Origin: Laetiporus sulphureus 93-53 | Taxonomy: Eukaryota > Basidiomycota > Agaricomycetes > Polyporales > Laetiporaceae | Direction: 5' to 3' | Assembly (NCBI RefSeq): GCF_001632365.1 | Contig: NW_024468511.1 | Coordinates: forward strand, 305,947 to 369,946 | DNA length: 64,000 nt | Part shown: positions 52,140 through 61,660 of the stretch, piece after piece | Layout: each line of letters starts with the position of its first letter | Position numbering within the stretch: position 1 is the stretch's first letter | Position numbers and translations under genes: made by a program | The notes under the pieces: generated by a model | Database searches by the model: none | What the model saw: only the letters and a program-made list of their open reading frames with translations | What the model was told of the DNA's origin: nothing

Positions 52140-54003
52140 AGGCAGGAAGGTGCGTGAGCGGGTGAGGAGAGGACGACCGGTGGGGAAAGTGCGATTGGTG
52201 ACACGCGACTTTGGGAGTATCTGGGATGTGGTTGCGGGCTAATTCGCATTCTCCAGACGAAGGAACGGAGCCGTGGACGACGAGGGCCCTACGCTGGATG
52301 GACGTAACTGGCGGGGCGGTGGTGGAACGGGCGCGCGGGACTACGAGGGACAGTGGAGGGTCGTCGACATCAGAGAAAAGACGACCCTGGGAGCGACTTG
52401 CAAACACTAACAACTCGGCAAGCCGGTCTCGCACAATCCAATTACCTCACCGCCCGATTTTCCTTCTTTCCTTATTTCCACTCTATCCTCTCTCTGAGCC
52501 ACTTTGACTCCAGCACCTTCGGGCTCTCATTTTTCACTACTTTATACCGAGCGCTGCTGCTCCCAGAGAGGCCCGTTGCCTGCGAGAGCCATTCCAGGCC
52601 AACTCACACGCGTCGCCGGAGACACGAGAACGTTCGCCACATGATTCTATTCTTCTTGCCCTTTTTCTGCCCGGACCTGTCTCTATCTATAGCCCATTCT
52701 TTCCCGCCCATGCACATTCGGGCATGACTGGCGCACCGGAGAAGCCGTCTCCTCGCTTTTGTTTATGCAGGGTCCTTGTTCATGGAAGCTTCCCGCCGTC
52801 GGTGTCGGCAGTGGCAGTGGCATGATATCAACAAATGTTGTTCCCACCTCTGCGCCGATAGGTGCCCTTCCAACAGTGAAACGTGTTCGCTTTCGACACG
52901 AAGGTAGGTGTGAATGCATGCGTTAGGGAATGTAGCCTACGTTCTGAGGCCTACGTTACGTAGGCCTCAGCCAGATGCAGAAATACTTTCAAGTCATTGA
53001 CAGCGGCGGCGACAGTCGTTTACCAGAAGCGTCGCTTCAGCGGCAACGAATCGGCCGTTGCGTGTGCTACATAAAGCATGCTTAGGATCACCGGACAGAC
53101 ACCTGGTGCCGTCACCTCCAGCCTATCAAGTCAAGACGCTTGCTGCAAGGATTCTCCCGTCGAGAAGGTGGCAGGCCGGATCGTCCAGGTTTATTCATGA
53201 AACAAGCACTTCATGCATCCGGGCCCGCTATCAATTCGCGAATCTGCGAGGTGCTCCTCTCGGTCCGCAACCTTGTCCTCACATTGGACGTTACATTATT
53301 CCATCCTTCATCTGCGCATCTGTCAACTTTCGAGACTTTGTGTTGGTAACCAGTTGCGAATCATGTGTAGCATAAGCGTCGCTCATCTGGCTCAGCACAT
53401 GCAGCTCTCAAGGTCTCCAGCGTGCAACTTGCTCAGCACTCGCGCTCATCGTTGATGTATTCTCTCTAATTCGGCGATATCTCGCCGCCGTGCACACGGT
53501 CGCTCTATCCTTTCCGCGGTTTCCACGTTCATTTAGCGAACAGAATTGGGGCGTATGCGGTATGCGCATGCCGAAACGATTGCTTCCGGTGTCAGGTCTC
53601 GGAGGTCAATGGGCTTAGCGGGTCGCCGCCGAGGCCTGTCCGGTGCGCAGCCCGTTAATCCGCGATCGAAATTGATGAGGCAGCTTGTCCATGGTCATCT
53701 TGACGTATGCGCTATTCACAGTCACAGAACTTCACAGTATGACGGTATGAGTCTTCAGATCCAGATGTATGTTATCGTATGAGTTGGCTGCTGTCTGCTG
53801 TGCTGCTGTATACTATTAGCACGTGCGTTTTGTGCGACACGGATCACGTGGTTCGCGCCTCGCGCCACCATGCATCGAGCCATCGACCATTCACTCGCTT
53901 GCAATGCCCTGCGCTTAGCATCTGCGAATTTGCCGTCGACCTGAACACAGCAGGTTGCTTACTCTACGGAAGCTGCCTTGGTTTGGACACGATTGGGCAC
54001 AAG
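52140..54003. other. 1.9-kb divergent intergenic region
   Basis: Lies between the membrane-protein gene and the conserved gene at 54004. It includes pyrimidine-rich tracts at 52430-52560 and the palindrome at 52944-52970. Short frames show no motif. Confidence 0.5.
52944..52970. repeat. 27-bp near-perfect palindrome
   Basis: CTGAGGCCTACGT, a single T, then ACGTAGGCCTCAG: two exact 13-bp arms around one base. A third partial copy of the core (GCCTACGTT) lies just before it at about 52934. It could be a dimeric transcription-factor site or a cruciform. Confidence 0.8.
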
Positions 54004-56548
54004 ATGGCAGACAGAGGCTATTTCTTCCTTCTGAGCCATCTCTACCGCCCGACCACATCGCTTACACTGTCCACCGTCCAGACTTCAATTGCTCATTATC
54101 TCGCTCGTCTGACTCCATCACCGACATCTTTAGCAGCCTCTGTGATTAGCAGCCCGCAATTTCTGCCATTTTCGTATGCGAAGCTCGAGGCGCTCTGCAC
54201 GTCTTTCCGCCACGCGGTGCACCTTAAGGTGAAATTGTTCAAGGAGGAACCGGACGGTCTCTTCTCGCGAAGCATACATCATCGTACAGGAGAGTGGGTC
54301 AAGAGCGTACTAGATGGCCTGAAGGGTGGTCATCCAACGCTGAGGCTTGTCTGTGCCGGAGGACTTCTGTTGGGGCTCGAAGATCTTGAGAGCGATCTGC
54401 ATGCTCAGGGCGGGAGTATGCGCAGGATTGTGGAGGAGGAGGTGGTGTTAGCCTTGGCTGAGGTCATGGACACGTACTCCTATGTGCAATATCCGGCGGA
54501 TTGGGCGAAGGATTTCAAGTCAGAGTCTGAAGACGGCGAAGGTACGCTGTGAAGTCCTGCCATAGTCGGAATCTCAGGCCTCACGCACCGATATAGAGCC
54601 ACTTGCATTGTCGCTGCTTCTGGCTTCGAGATTTCTTGCTCTAGTCTCCGCTGAGAGACTGGAAACGCTACCGTTGGATGTGAGTTGATCGTACAGATTG
54701 AGCGGACGGCGATTCGATACTCTTTAAACAGATGCTGTCTGATATACTCACCTCCACAATCGAATCTGCGTTCCAAGGTGGTTGCTTTATGTCTACAGCG
54801 CAGTCCTCTTGCTCCAGGGACGATGACGGAAAGCTCGTGTTTGCTGTGCGTGCATCGCTATTCTCCTGATTTCCTGGGCCGACCGTGTTGCATTATCCAC
54901 CAGCCAACAACACCATTTTCTCGCTTGATCCAGAGACTATCGTCATCCAAATTTGTTGCGTCCATGGCGACGCTCGCAAAGCTCTGTTCTAGAGTCTTGT
55001 CTGTGCTCTCGGAATCCCGTCCATCACACGGCTGGCCAGCCATGGCGCAAGCAATGGCCAAGTTAGAACGCACTGCCAAAGCGGTAGAGCAGGATTGGAC
55101 GACAAGCCCGCTGGCCTTTCTGCCTAGCGAAGACGATCTTGGTTCGTCCATGCGCTTTCGATTATCCCTGTTCACGAACCAAGGTGAGAGTCTTCTCCTT
55201 TCGCAGCTCCCGACACGCGGGAAATGATCGCGCAACTATGGAACATACTCAAGACACAACTTTTCACGACTATCATGCTTTCTCAGTCCGTCCTGTCGAC
55301 TGTTCTCTTCGTCCCTCAGCCTTCTGTCGATACTAGCCCTTCGCCATACGACCTTGCGATGACTGTTCTGCGTACGCTTGCTCACTTATCCTTTGTACTT
55401 CATCAATTCGGCGGCGTCACCGCGACCTCAGAGGGTGGGTTTTCGGAGCTGAAGAGGGCATTCTACACTGCCCTGGATATTCTCTCTGCGAGCGCTCCTG
55501 ACAGCGAGAGATTTATTGCGGAGCTATGCGGGATGACGAGTGCTCTGAGTAAGTTTTCCTAGAGTCGCGTCCGCGAAGCTGATGTGAACTTGCGTGGCAG
55601 CATCTGCTCCCCAGTCATTTGTGCATATGAAGAAGGCATATGTCCTGGCCTGCATCGAACAGCTAATCCCTGTCCTCAATGATACGTGCATTCGGGAGCA
55701 GGTCTTTCCGCAATGTCTGCCGTGAGTACAGCCCGATGGAGGTGAGATGGGCTTCACTGACAATCGTGCCAGGCACCTGTCGGACGTCTCACATCGGGAA
55801 ACATACGAGTCCGCTCATTCTGTGATGTTGGCCATCTTCACTTCGTATGCCCAGAAGTCAAGCCAAGGGAACACGAAGGGGGTTCAAACGTCTGAGATCC
55901 CCACTTTCGCCGAAGAATCTGTCCCGTTCTACGTGCAGTGTCTAATCGAGGTATGTGGCATCTGACCACAGCATCTGTTAAGCAACAATTTATTCTCTGC
56001 CATTCATCTAGAACTCAGGCGACGGCAAGTTGAGCACCATACAACTCCGCTTAGCGTATGCGGCCCTGGTCCGCAGCGCGAGCGCTTTCAGGCGGGCACA
56101 GACAGCCCTATCCGAACGTCATACAGAAGGCGACGTACTGGCCCGCTTCTGCATCGACTCGCTCCTTGATGCCATGCGGAATACCCAGGGTTCTTCTGAT
56201 TTTACTTCTGCGACGGAGAAGCACCTCCAGCGGCTTCATCTGACGCTTATCTCCTCGGTATCCTCCGTGTCGCTCTCGCTGCTGCCTCGAGTTCTTGACG
56301 AATGCAAATCGGTCATCATCAGTTTCAGTCAGTCTGGCGATACTTCGGACTCTGAGCAACAGCCGTCTTCTCTGCGGTCAGAGCTGGTACAAGCTCTGTT
56401 CAAGGAGATATTGGAGAGTGTTGGCGATGCCGAGAAGGAATTTTGTGTGCGGTGGTGGTACGAGAACCGCGAAGCGCTACTAGGATATATAGCAAGCGGG
56501 GCTCCGCCTACTTCTACTGCAGATTCACAGGCAGTCTCCAGGCTGTAG
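54004..56548 (+). CDS. conserved fungal helical protein of unknown function
   Basis: I do not recognise a named family. The start ATG at 54004 (ADRGYFFLLSHLYRPTTSL) was preferred over the in-frame ATG at 53779 because upstream residues look like untranslated sequence. The first exon is long and predicted helical (FRHAVHLKVKLFKEEPDGLF, LRLVCAGGLLLGLEDLESDL, ALAEVMDTYSYVQYP). Later exons, joined by short introns, carry more leucine-rich helices (LALVSAERLETLPLDVLIVQI; MATLAKLCSRVLSVLSES; DLAMTVLRTLAHLSFVLHQF; LRLAYAALVRSASAFRRAQT). The pattern suggests alpha-solenoid (HEAT/ARM-like) folding over roughly 700 residues. The end is WWYENREALLGYI with a stop at 56546-56548. No catalytic motif is visible. 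Confidence 0.75.
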
Positions 56549-57953
56549 GACGGGCAAAGCATCGCGCAGACGCGTTGTCAAGGTTGTGCATCGTGTGATG
56601 ATCTATTTACGGCAGTGTTTGTGCTTTCACTCATCATAATGTGGTATGATACGGCTCTTGGTATGTGGATCTGTTACTATACTGTAATGCTCTGGAGGGT
56701 GGGATGCATCCGCGTACATATGTCGCACATGTGGCTCATTGACAATGACTATGTTATGTGGTGCTTTTATGTATCTATGCTGAGTACATCATCATTCGAA
56801 TGACACGAGTTGCAAGCATGGTGGTTGGCTTCTGTGGGAAGTTTAAAAAGGAGACAGCGATGTATGGTGTCATGACACACCAGTGAGCATAAGTGACTGC
56901 TTCACATGAGATTATTGCCAGGATTGTTAGCAGCTAGGGATGAAGCTGTATCAACGGGCCGAACGAATGCTCCCACAGGAATTGGTGCTGGAGGTATGGC
57001 CAGAAGAGGTAATGCTGGCAAAACAAGGCCATGGGGTGTGGGGCCAGTGAGAATTGGCGCATAGAATCCACCGAGTTGCAGTTCATGAGTTTGATCAAAC
57101 ACATGCATTGCTGCTATATGGTGCATTTTCATGCTCTTCACTGTCATTGCCAATTTCATAGTTGGTGCGATAAAGCGAAGGCGAACCATTGTCAGATATG
57201 TGTACATTGCTGATGTATTATGATGGACGTAGTCGCTGTACTGATGCCGCTGAAAATGATTTGCATGCAGTCTGGCAATAAGCCTGCGGTATGTTTTGAC
57301 CTGATAGTGCACTATAATCAGAAATCTGAGTCAGACCTAGTGTATAAGTGACGCATCTCTAGGTGCTCCCCATCCCATAGGAGGGTCTTGCTCAGTTGGG
57401 CCAGTGCTGATATCGTATGATATTCCATATGTGCCGGCTGGCTGAGCTAGCAAGACTGGAAGGGTATATTGTGGTAGTGCAAACCATGCAGGTGGAACAG
57501 CCATAATGAACTATGAATGCGTGTGTTAGCAGTGTACAGAGGCCAACACCGAGGTGCAAAATGATGGTGGTGGGCTGACCTGTAACCTGTGGGAACAACT
57601 TACTTGGGTAAGTTGGCGACGAGCGCCGGGTTCAAATAACAGTTGCGGCGGAAGGAAGTTTTTATTTCGAAGGCGTGGTAGCTTTGCAATGTACATAATC
57701 AGGTACAAGTATAATAGAAGTACAAATCTTTTCATTCCGAATGTCGGAATGGGATTGACTATACGAATGTGCGCGTGAGAGAGACGGTAGAGGGCTACAA
57801 TTACAGATGAGTGAGAATGTAGGAAAAGGAACGGGCGTTGCAATTACAATTGAGGGGTGAAGTCATCGACGGCGGGAGCTTGCTGCGTCGATGTACGGAA
57901 GGCCCGATGACTGGTCATCGCAGGAGGCAACTTCCATAATGAATTTTGGATCT
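56549..57953. other. 1.4 kb between the conserved gene and the LTR
   Basis: The first 300 bp are AT-rich 3' flank. From 56902 to 57504 the minus strand has a broken open frame, annotated separately. The bases GATCT at 57949-57953 abut the LTR and may be the left half of a 5-bp target duplication. Confidence 0.5.
56902..57504 (-). pseudogene. unrecognised open frame broken by two adjacent stops
   Basis: From ATG at 57504 (AVPPAWFALPQYTLPVLLAQ) one frame runs to TGA at 56902 and is interrupted only by TAG at 57337-57339 and TGA at 57331-57333. The upstream part ends MGWGAPRDASLIH; the downstream part is unusually rich in His and Met (MKMHHIAAMHVFDQTHEL) and Pro-rich near the end (LVLPALPLLAIPPAPIPVGA). 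I do not recognise it. A missed short intron over the stops is possible, but no convincing GT..AG pair was found. It may be a relic next to the retrotransposon insertion. Confidence 0.3.
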
Positions 57954-58042
57954 TGTCACGGTTTTACCTGACAAAGTCATTAAAGGAACAAATGCTATTA
58001 AGAAGCATATCATTTTTCATCATTTCTCGTCGCACAAGAAGT

Positions 58043-58116
58043 CACGTGATCTAATGAGATAAGATAACGAGGCATCTAGTCACATGACCTCGGATCTCCC
58101 TCAGCATTGTCACGTG
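58043..58116. promoter_or_regulatory. two E-box (CACGTG) sites in LTR U3
   Basis: CACGTG occurs at 58043-58048 and 58111-58116, the second inside the palindrome GTCACGTGAC, with a related CACATG at 58081. CACGTG is the site of fungal bHLH factors such as Pho4 or Cbf1 types. About 200-270 bp upstream of the TATA box, they are candidate enhancers of the element. Confidence 0.4.
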
Positions 58117-58121
58117 ACACC

Positions 58122-58189
58122 GAGCTCCTCGGCATGGTGTCATATGTCGCAATCACCATGACACCATATTGCGTGCTCAAGAGGAGCTC
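58122..58189. repeat. nested inverted repeats in LTR U3
   Basis: ATGGTGTCAT (58134-58143) pairs with ATGACACCAT (58158-58167), and outside it GAGCTCCTC (58122-58130) pairs with GAGGAGCTC (58181-58189). Together they can form a long interrupted hairpin between the E-boxes and the TATA box. Function unknown. Confidence 0.6.
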
Positions 58190-58316
58190 CGTCTCCGCGG
58201 GTTATTATTAGGCAGCCAATCAGGATAATTGGGACACATCGTACGATTGTAGCACCGTCCAGTGGAAGAGCGTGTGACTCGCTTATGTAGTACTGTACAG
58301 TAGCTAGACAATCATG

Positions 58317-58323
58317 TATATAA
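58317..58323 (+). promoter_or_regulatory. LTR TATA box
   Basis: TATATAA at 58317-58323 predicts a transcript start about 30 nt on, near 58347-58350. This is exactly where the 13-nt sequence complementary to the primer site begins (58349-58361). Confidence 0.7.
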
Positions 58324-58613
58324 GGACCAGCGAGACGAGGAGGAGACCTCAGTCTTATTCTCCTTCGTCCACCACTACCATCACAGAAGGGTCTTACCAG
58401 ACACTCTCAGTGTGCTATTCAATCTATTTGCATTCTCATCTTGTGATAGCGCCCTCTGCCTCGCCAGTAAGTCATACTCTGTGACTAGCACTAGGGCCTC
58501 GTCCGTGGGCACGTCGTATTGCCACAGCTCGTCGCTGTAGGCTCTTGACCAGAAGACCCCCAAGGGGTTTCTATTTTGGTTGTCTATCTTTGTCATCGGC
58601 GTGCCGTGACATT

Positions 58614-58626
58614 AGAATAAGACTGA
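58614..58626 (+). other. primer-binding site complementary to the element's own RNA 5' end
   Basis: AGAATAAGACTGA at 58614-58626 is the exact reverse complement of TCAGTCTTATTCT at 58349-58361, the predicted first 13 nt of the transcript. It starts 2 nt after the LTR. It resembles no usual tRNA 3' end. In Tf1 of fission yeast the RNA 5' end folds back on such a site and primes minus-strand synthesis after cleavage. Confidence 0.8.
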
Positions 58627-59440
58627 CCTTTTACGCCCCTACCAAGTGTCTAACACTGGTAGCCGCGCATTTTCGCCCAGAGATACATCCGCCCAGGGCA
58701 GGGCTTTTTCCACACCACTCCCCTCATACACTTCCTCCGCGTCTCTACCGCCTAAGCCGCTTCCTTCCTTCAAAAGGAACAGCGCTGCAGCAACCGGTAA
58801 AGCGCCTCAAGTACACAACGGTATCATTCCGCCCAACGGACGATACCACCCGTACCAACGCGATCCTCGTCGCACGCACCATCTAACTCAGGGAAACCTC
58901 GTCCAAGCGAATCCCCCACAGGCCAGCTCACAAGGCATCACAGCTGAGCGTCGCCAACAAGCACGCAAGGTTAGCCTCTGGCTCGAAGGAATTCCAAGAG
59001 ACGCGCTTACCCCATTCATTCCACTCCAACCTCCTCATCCCTACGCTACATTCCCCGCCATCGACGTTCTTAACTTCGCGCTCTCAAAGAGCTACCATCC
59101 ACGCGGGATCCACGAGAATCCCAAAGGCACTCTCCCCGAGAACATTGCACCAACCGTATACGCTACTATTCAGCGATACAAAGTCTTGCAGCAGCCGCAC
59201 ATCGCAGCCAAGTTCACAGAGGAGCAGTTGAAGTGTCGGGACCGCATTCTCCGACACCTAGCCGTTATAAACGAGCGCATCGGAGCCGGGCACGATTTCA
59301 CCTTCGTCGATAGGCGCATCGCTATTAAGCTTTGCGTAGGACTAGGGAAGATTTCCTTCAAGGGAATCAATAAGGAACAGGAGCGCGTAGGCAAGGAGAT
59401 AGTAAAGTTTGAGAAGGAGTCGTGCTACTGGCCTTACTAG
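58616..59440 (+). CDS. ORF1 of the retrotransposon, 264-codon frame without any ATG
   Basis: The frame is open from 58616, overlapping the primer site, to TAG at 59438-59440, and contains no ATG. GTG at 58646 is one possible non-AUG start, giving 264 residues (SNTGSRAFSPRDTSAQG..). The N-terminal half is Ser/Pro-rich and basic. The C-terminal half looks folded and helical (VSLWLEGIPRDALTPFIPL, YATFPAIDVLNFALSKSYHP, FTEEQLKCRDRILRHLAVI, FTFVDRRIAIKLCVGLGKI, NKEQERVGKEIVKFEKES). I do not recognise a family. Its length without a stop and its protein-like composition argue for coding, but the missing ATG leaves its translation open: non-AUG start, frame entry from another ORF, or none. It is in the same register as ORF2 and gag, separated by stops. 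Confidence 0.55.
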   Translation, partial: NKTDLLRPYQVSNTGSRAFSPRDTSAQGRAFSTPLPSYTSSASLPPKPLPSFKRNSAAATGKAPQVHNGIIPPNGRYHPYQRDPRRTHHLTQGNLVQANPPQASSQGITAERRQQARKVSLWLEGIPRDALTPFIPLQPPHPYATFPAIDVLNFALSKSYHPRGIHENPKGTLPENIAPTVYATIQRYKVLQQPHIAAKFTEEQLKCRDRILRHLAVINERIGAGHDFTFVDRRIAIKLCVGLGKISFKGINKEQERVGKEIVKFEKESCYWPY

Positions 59441-59470
59441 GACCAGTAATATTTTTGTATCCCAAGTTTC

Positions 59471-59773
59471 ATGCCGAGATACACAATCGGCTTTATATAT
59501 CAGAACTACATCGTGGACTTTTATCGCCCGGTGCAGGGACAACTAACAGTCATCTGCACCGCGTACTTCATCTATCAACCTCTCGTCACCAATTGGCAAC
59601 AAGTACTCTACCACTACACGGTACAAGTACACGCCTATACCACCTACTCGGCACCATTCAGGCTCATCCCGGATCTTGAGGAAGAGCGAGAATATTGGCA
59701 CGACCGAGCAGAAGCTCTACGAGAGGAGTTAGAAGAAGAAGGACTCATCGAGGAAAATTCCGAACCCTTCTAA
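59471..59773 (+). CDS. ORF2 of the retrotransposon, 100 aa
   Basis: It begins at the first ATG downstream of the TATA box, 31 nt after the ORF1 stop. The first 70 residues are rich in aromatic and beta-branched residues (RYTIGFIYQNYIVDFYRPV, LTVICTAYFIYQPLVTNW). The last 30 form an acidic helix (DLEEEREYWHDRAEALREEL, then EEEGLIEENSEPF). The stop is TAA at 59771-59773, 70 nt before the gag ATG, and no other ATG lies between. I do not recognise a family. Possible roles are a small accessory protein or a regulatory upstream ORF that lets ribosomes re-initiate at gag. Confidence 0.55.
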   Translation: MPRYTIGFIYQNYIVDFYRPVQGQLTVICTAYFIYQPLVTNWQQVLYHYTVQVHAYTTYSAPFRLIPDLEEEREYWHDRAEALREELEEEGLIEENSEPF

Positions 59774-59842
59774 GGCAGAGACCGAGGATCAATTTACACA
59801 TTGTCCGTCACATCCTTTCCGTTATCCTCGACATCAATTTCC

Positions 59843-61660
59843 ATGTCTCAATACAACCTTGGAGGTGTTTCGTTCCCCGGAGGACACACAATGAGTGAGC
59901 CTGCTGACCCCTGGAGGAGTCAGGCCACTTCCACATCATCAGAAGCAGGACCAGCTGCCCCTGCAGATGAACCTCATACTAGCAGCACACCCAAGGCGTC
60001 GGGAGTAGTCAGAAACCCGTCGCCCACCACCCTGCCAGCATTCGCCACACCTCAGACTTGGGAATGGCAGGGAGTCCCTTACGCAACCATTGAGGAAGCT
60101 GCCGATGCTGCTGCACCCAACACCATTCCAAACGACGTCAAGGAATGGGTAATGAACGTAGTACGATCATTCGTCATGAGAGACGTTGTAAGCTCGTACG
60201 AGGCTTTACGTCAAAAGATGGATGAGCGACACGAGCGCACGGTGGCCTCTTTGGAAGAAGAAGTGATCTCTCGTATCCACGTCACGATAATGGCGGAGGA
60301 AACGCGAGAGCAACTACAAACCGCCAGAGCACAGATTGGCGCCCTTTCCACCGACAACGAACGGCTCATCAAGGCAAACAACACTCTGACACTCGAAGCC
60401 CAAGCAATTCGCAAGGACTTCGAAGATTACAAGGACGAAGTAAAGGGCCAGATGGACGCCCTTTATGGCAACATGGTCGCCCTGAAGGAGGCTCAGGAGA
60501 AGACCACTACCTATATAGTTGGCTTAGAGTCTCGACTCAATAATGCCATTATCAATGCACCCTCCACAGGTATCCTACCACCGGCCGGCCAACCCAGTCA
60601 ATCACCCCGCCGAATCAAGCTCCCCGATCCTCCCAAGTATTCGGGAAGAAAGTCGTCAGAAAATTTTGAAACCTGGTTCACGAACCTGCTCATCTGGCTC
60701 GATTATAACCATTTCATGGACGACAAGGACAAGATTCGGCAAGCCAACGCGCATTTGGAAGGCGGAGCTGCTCTATACATGAAAGAGTACGCAATCAAGC
60801 TCGCCTCCGGACAAGACGTTGGTACATGGGCAGAATACACCAGGAAACTGGAAATGGCATACAAGACGCTTGACCCCAAGCGCACGGCACAATCCCTGCT
60901 AGATGCACACTGCGCAATACGCCACAAGACGATGATCGCCTTCGCAGAGAATTTCAGGGCTTACGCCCCCGAATCAGGATACTCTGACGAAGATCTAATC
61001 GTCAAAATCAGGGAACAACGGTCGACTCACATTCAAACGGTCATGTCAGTAACAGAGACTTTGGATCCCTCGAAGATTCCAACCACCTGGATGGACTATC
61101 TCGAGTTCTGCTTGGAGATAGAAATCAAACATCTCCAGCAAATGACAGGAAACAAGTCTACTGGACAGACTACGACGACCAAGGCGACCGCTCCCAAGGA
61201 CCCTAACGCAATGGACACAAGCGCACGAATCGCCCACGAACTTTCCCCGGAACAAGACAGGTGGCTGGCAAATAAGCTATGCTTGTTTTGCGGAAGACAC
61301 GCCTATGAACGAGGAAAGCGGTGCCCCTCCCCCAAGCCAGAATATAAGGGAAAGCGGTTTCAGACACGATCCGCTCCGAAGCAAGGGCAAGGAAAAGGGA
61401 AGGGCAAAACATCGAACGTGCGACAGGTGGAAGAAGAAAGTAGCGCGGGCTCATCAGTTCAAATTGCGGCACTGGAACAAGCAATTGCTGCACTTCGTGG
61501 GATGAGCACGACAGCGACTACACCACCGTCCAGCAAGGGCAAAGGCAAGGCGAAAGGCACGAGCATGGAATCGACAATATCGGCGGCAACGGCAAAGGAC
61601 ACCAATGCGAGAATCGTCGAGCTTGACGAATTCTCAGAGGATTTTCAATACGAAGTGTAG
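59843..61660 (+). CDS. gag polyprotein of the Ty3/gypsy element
   Basis: About 605 residues from ATG at 59843 (SQYNLGGVSFPGGHTMSEP). A Ser/Pro/Ala-rich N-terminus is followed by a long coiled coil (LQTARAQIGALSTDNERLI, then DYKDEVKGQMDALYGNMVAL). The retrotransposon capsid-like region comes next (PDPPKYSGRKSSENFETWF, LLIWLDYNHFMDDKDKIR, NAHLEGGAALYMKEY, then WMDYLEFCLEIEIKHLQQM). A Cys/His cluster (CLFCGRHAYERGKRC) resembles a zinc knuckle but lacks the exact CCHC spacing. The C-terminal tail is Lys/Gly-rich, fitting RNA binding. The frame is intact. The stop TAG at 61658-61660 overlaps the start of the protease frame. Confidence 0.9.
   Translation: MSQYNLGGVSFPGGHTMSEPADPWRSQATSTSSEAGPAAPADEPHTSSTPKASGVVRNPSPTTLPAFATPQTWEWQGVPYATIEEAADAAAPNTIPNDVKEWVMNVVRSFVMRDVVSSYEALRQKMDERHERTVASLEEEVISRIHVTIMAEETREQLQTARAQIGALSTDNERLIKANNTLTLEAQAIRKDFEDYKDEVKGQMDALYGNMVALKEAQEKTTTYIVGLESRLNNAIINAPSTGILPPAGQPSQSPRRIKLPDPPKYSGRKSSENFETWFTNLLIWLDYNHFMDDKDKIRQANAHLEGGAALYMKEYAIKLASGQDVGTWAEYTRKLEMAYKTLDPKRTAQSLLDAHCAIRHKTMIAFAENFRAYAPESGYSDEDLIVKIREQRSTHIQTVMSVTETLDPSKIPTTWMDYLEFCLEIEIKHLQQMTGNKSTGQTTTTKATAPKDPNAMDTSARIAHELSPEQDRWLANKLCLFCGRHAYERGKRCPSPKPEYKGKRFQTRSAPKQGQGKGKGKTSNVRQVEEESSAGSSVQIAALEQAIAALRGMSTTATTPPSSKGKGKAKGTSMESTISAATAKDTNARIVELDEFSEDFQYEV

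Larger units (their letters stand above)
57954..58611 (+). repeat. 5' LTR, 658 bp
   Basis: It begins TGTCACGG and ends CCGTGACA: TG..CA with 8-bp perfect terminal inverted repeats. It contains a TATA box (58317) and two CACGTG sites. The 3' boundary is supported by the primer site that starts 2 nt further on. The second LTR is outside the window, so the boundaries rest on the inverted ends only. Confidence 0.85.

Noticed and set aside
58467..58680. GTAAGT donor in the retrotransposon leader as a way to give ORF1 an ATG by splicing
   Set aside because: The upstream exon from the predicted transcript start also lacks any ATG, so splicing there would not supply a start codon.
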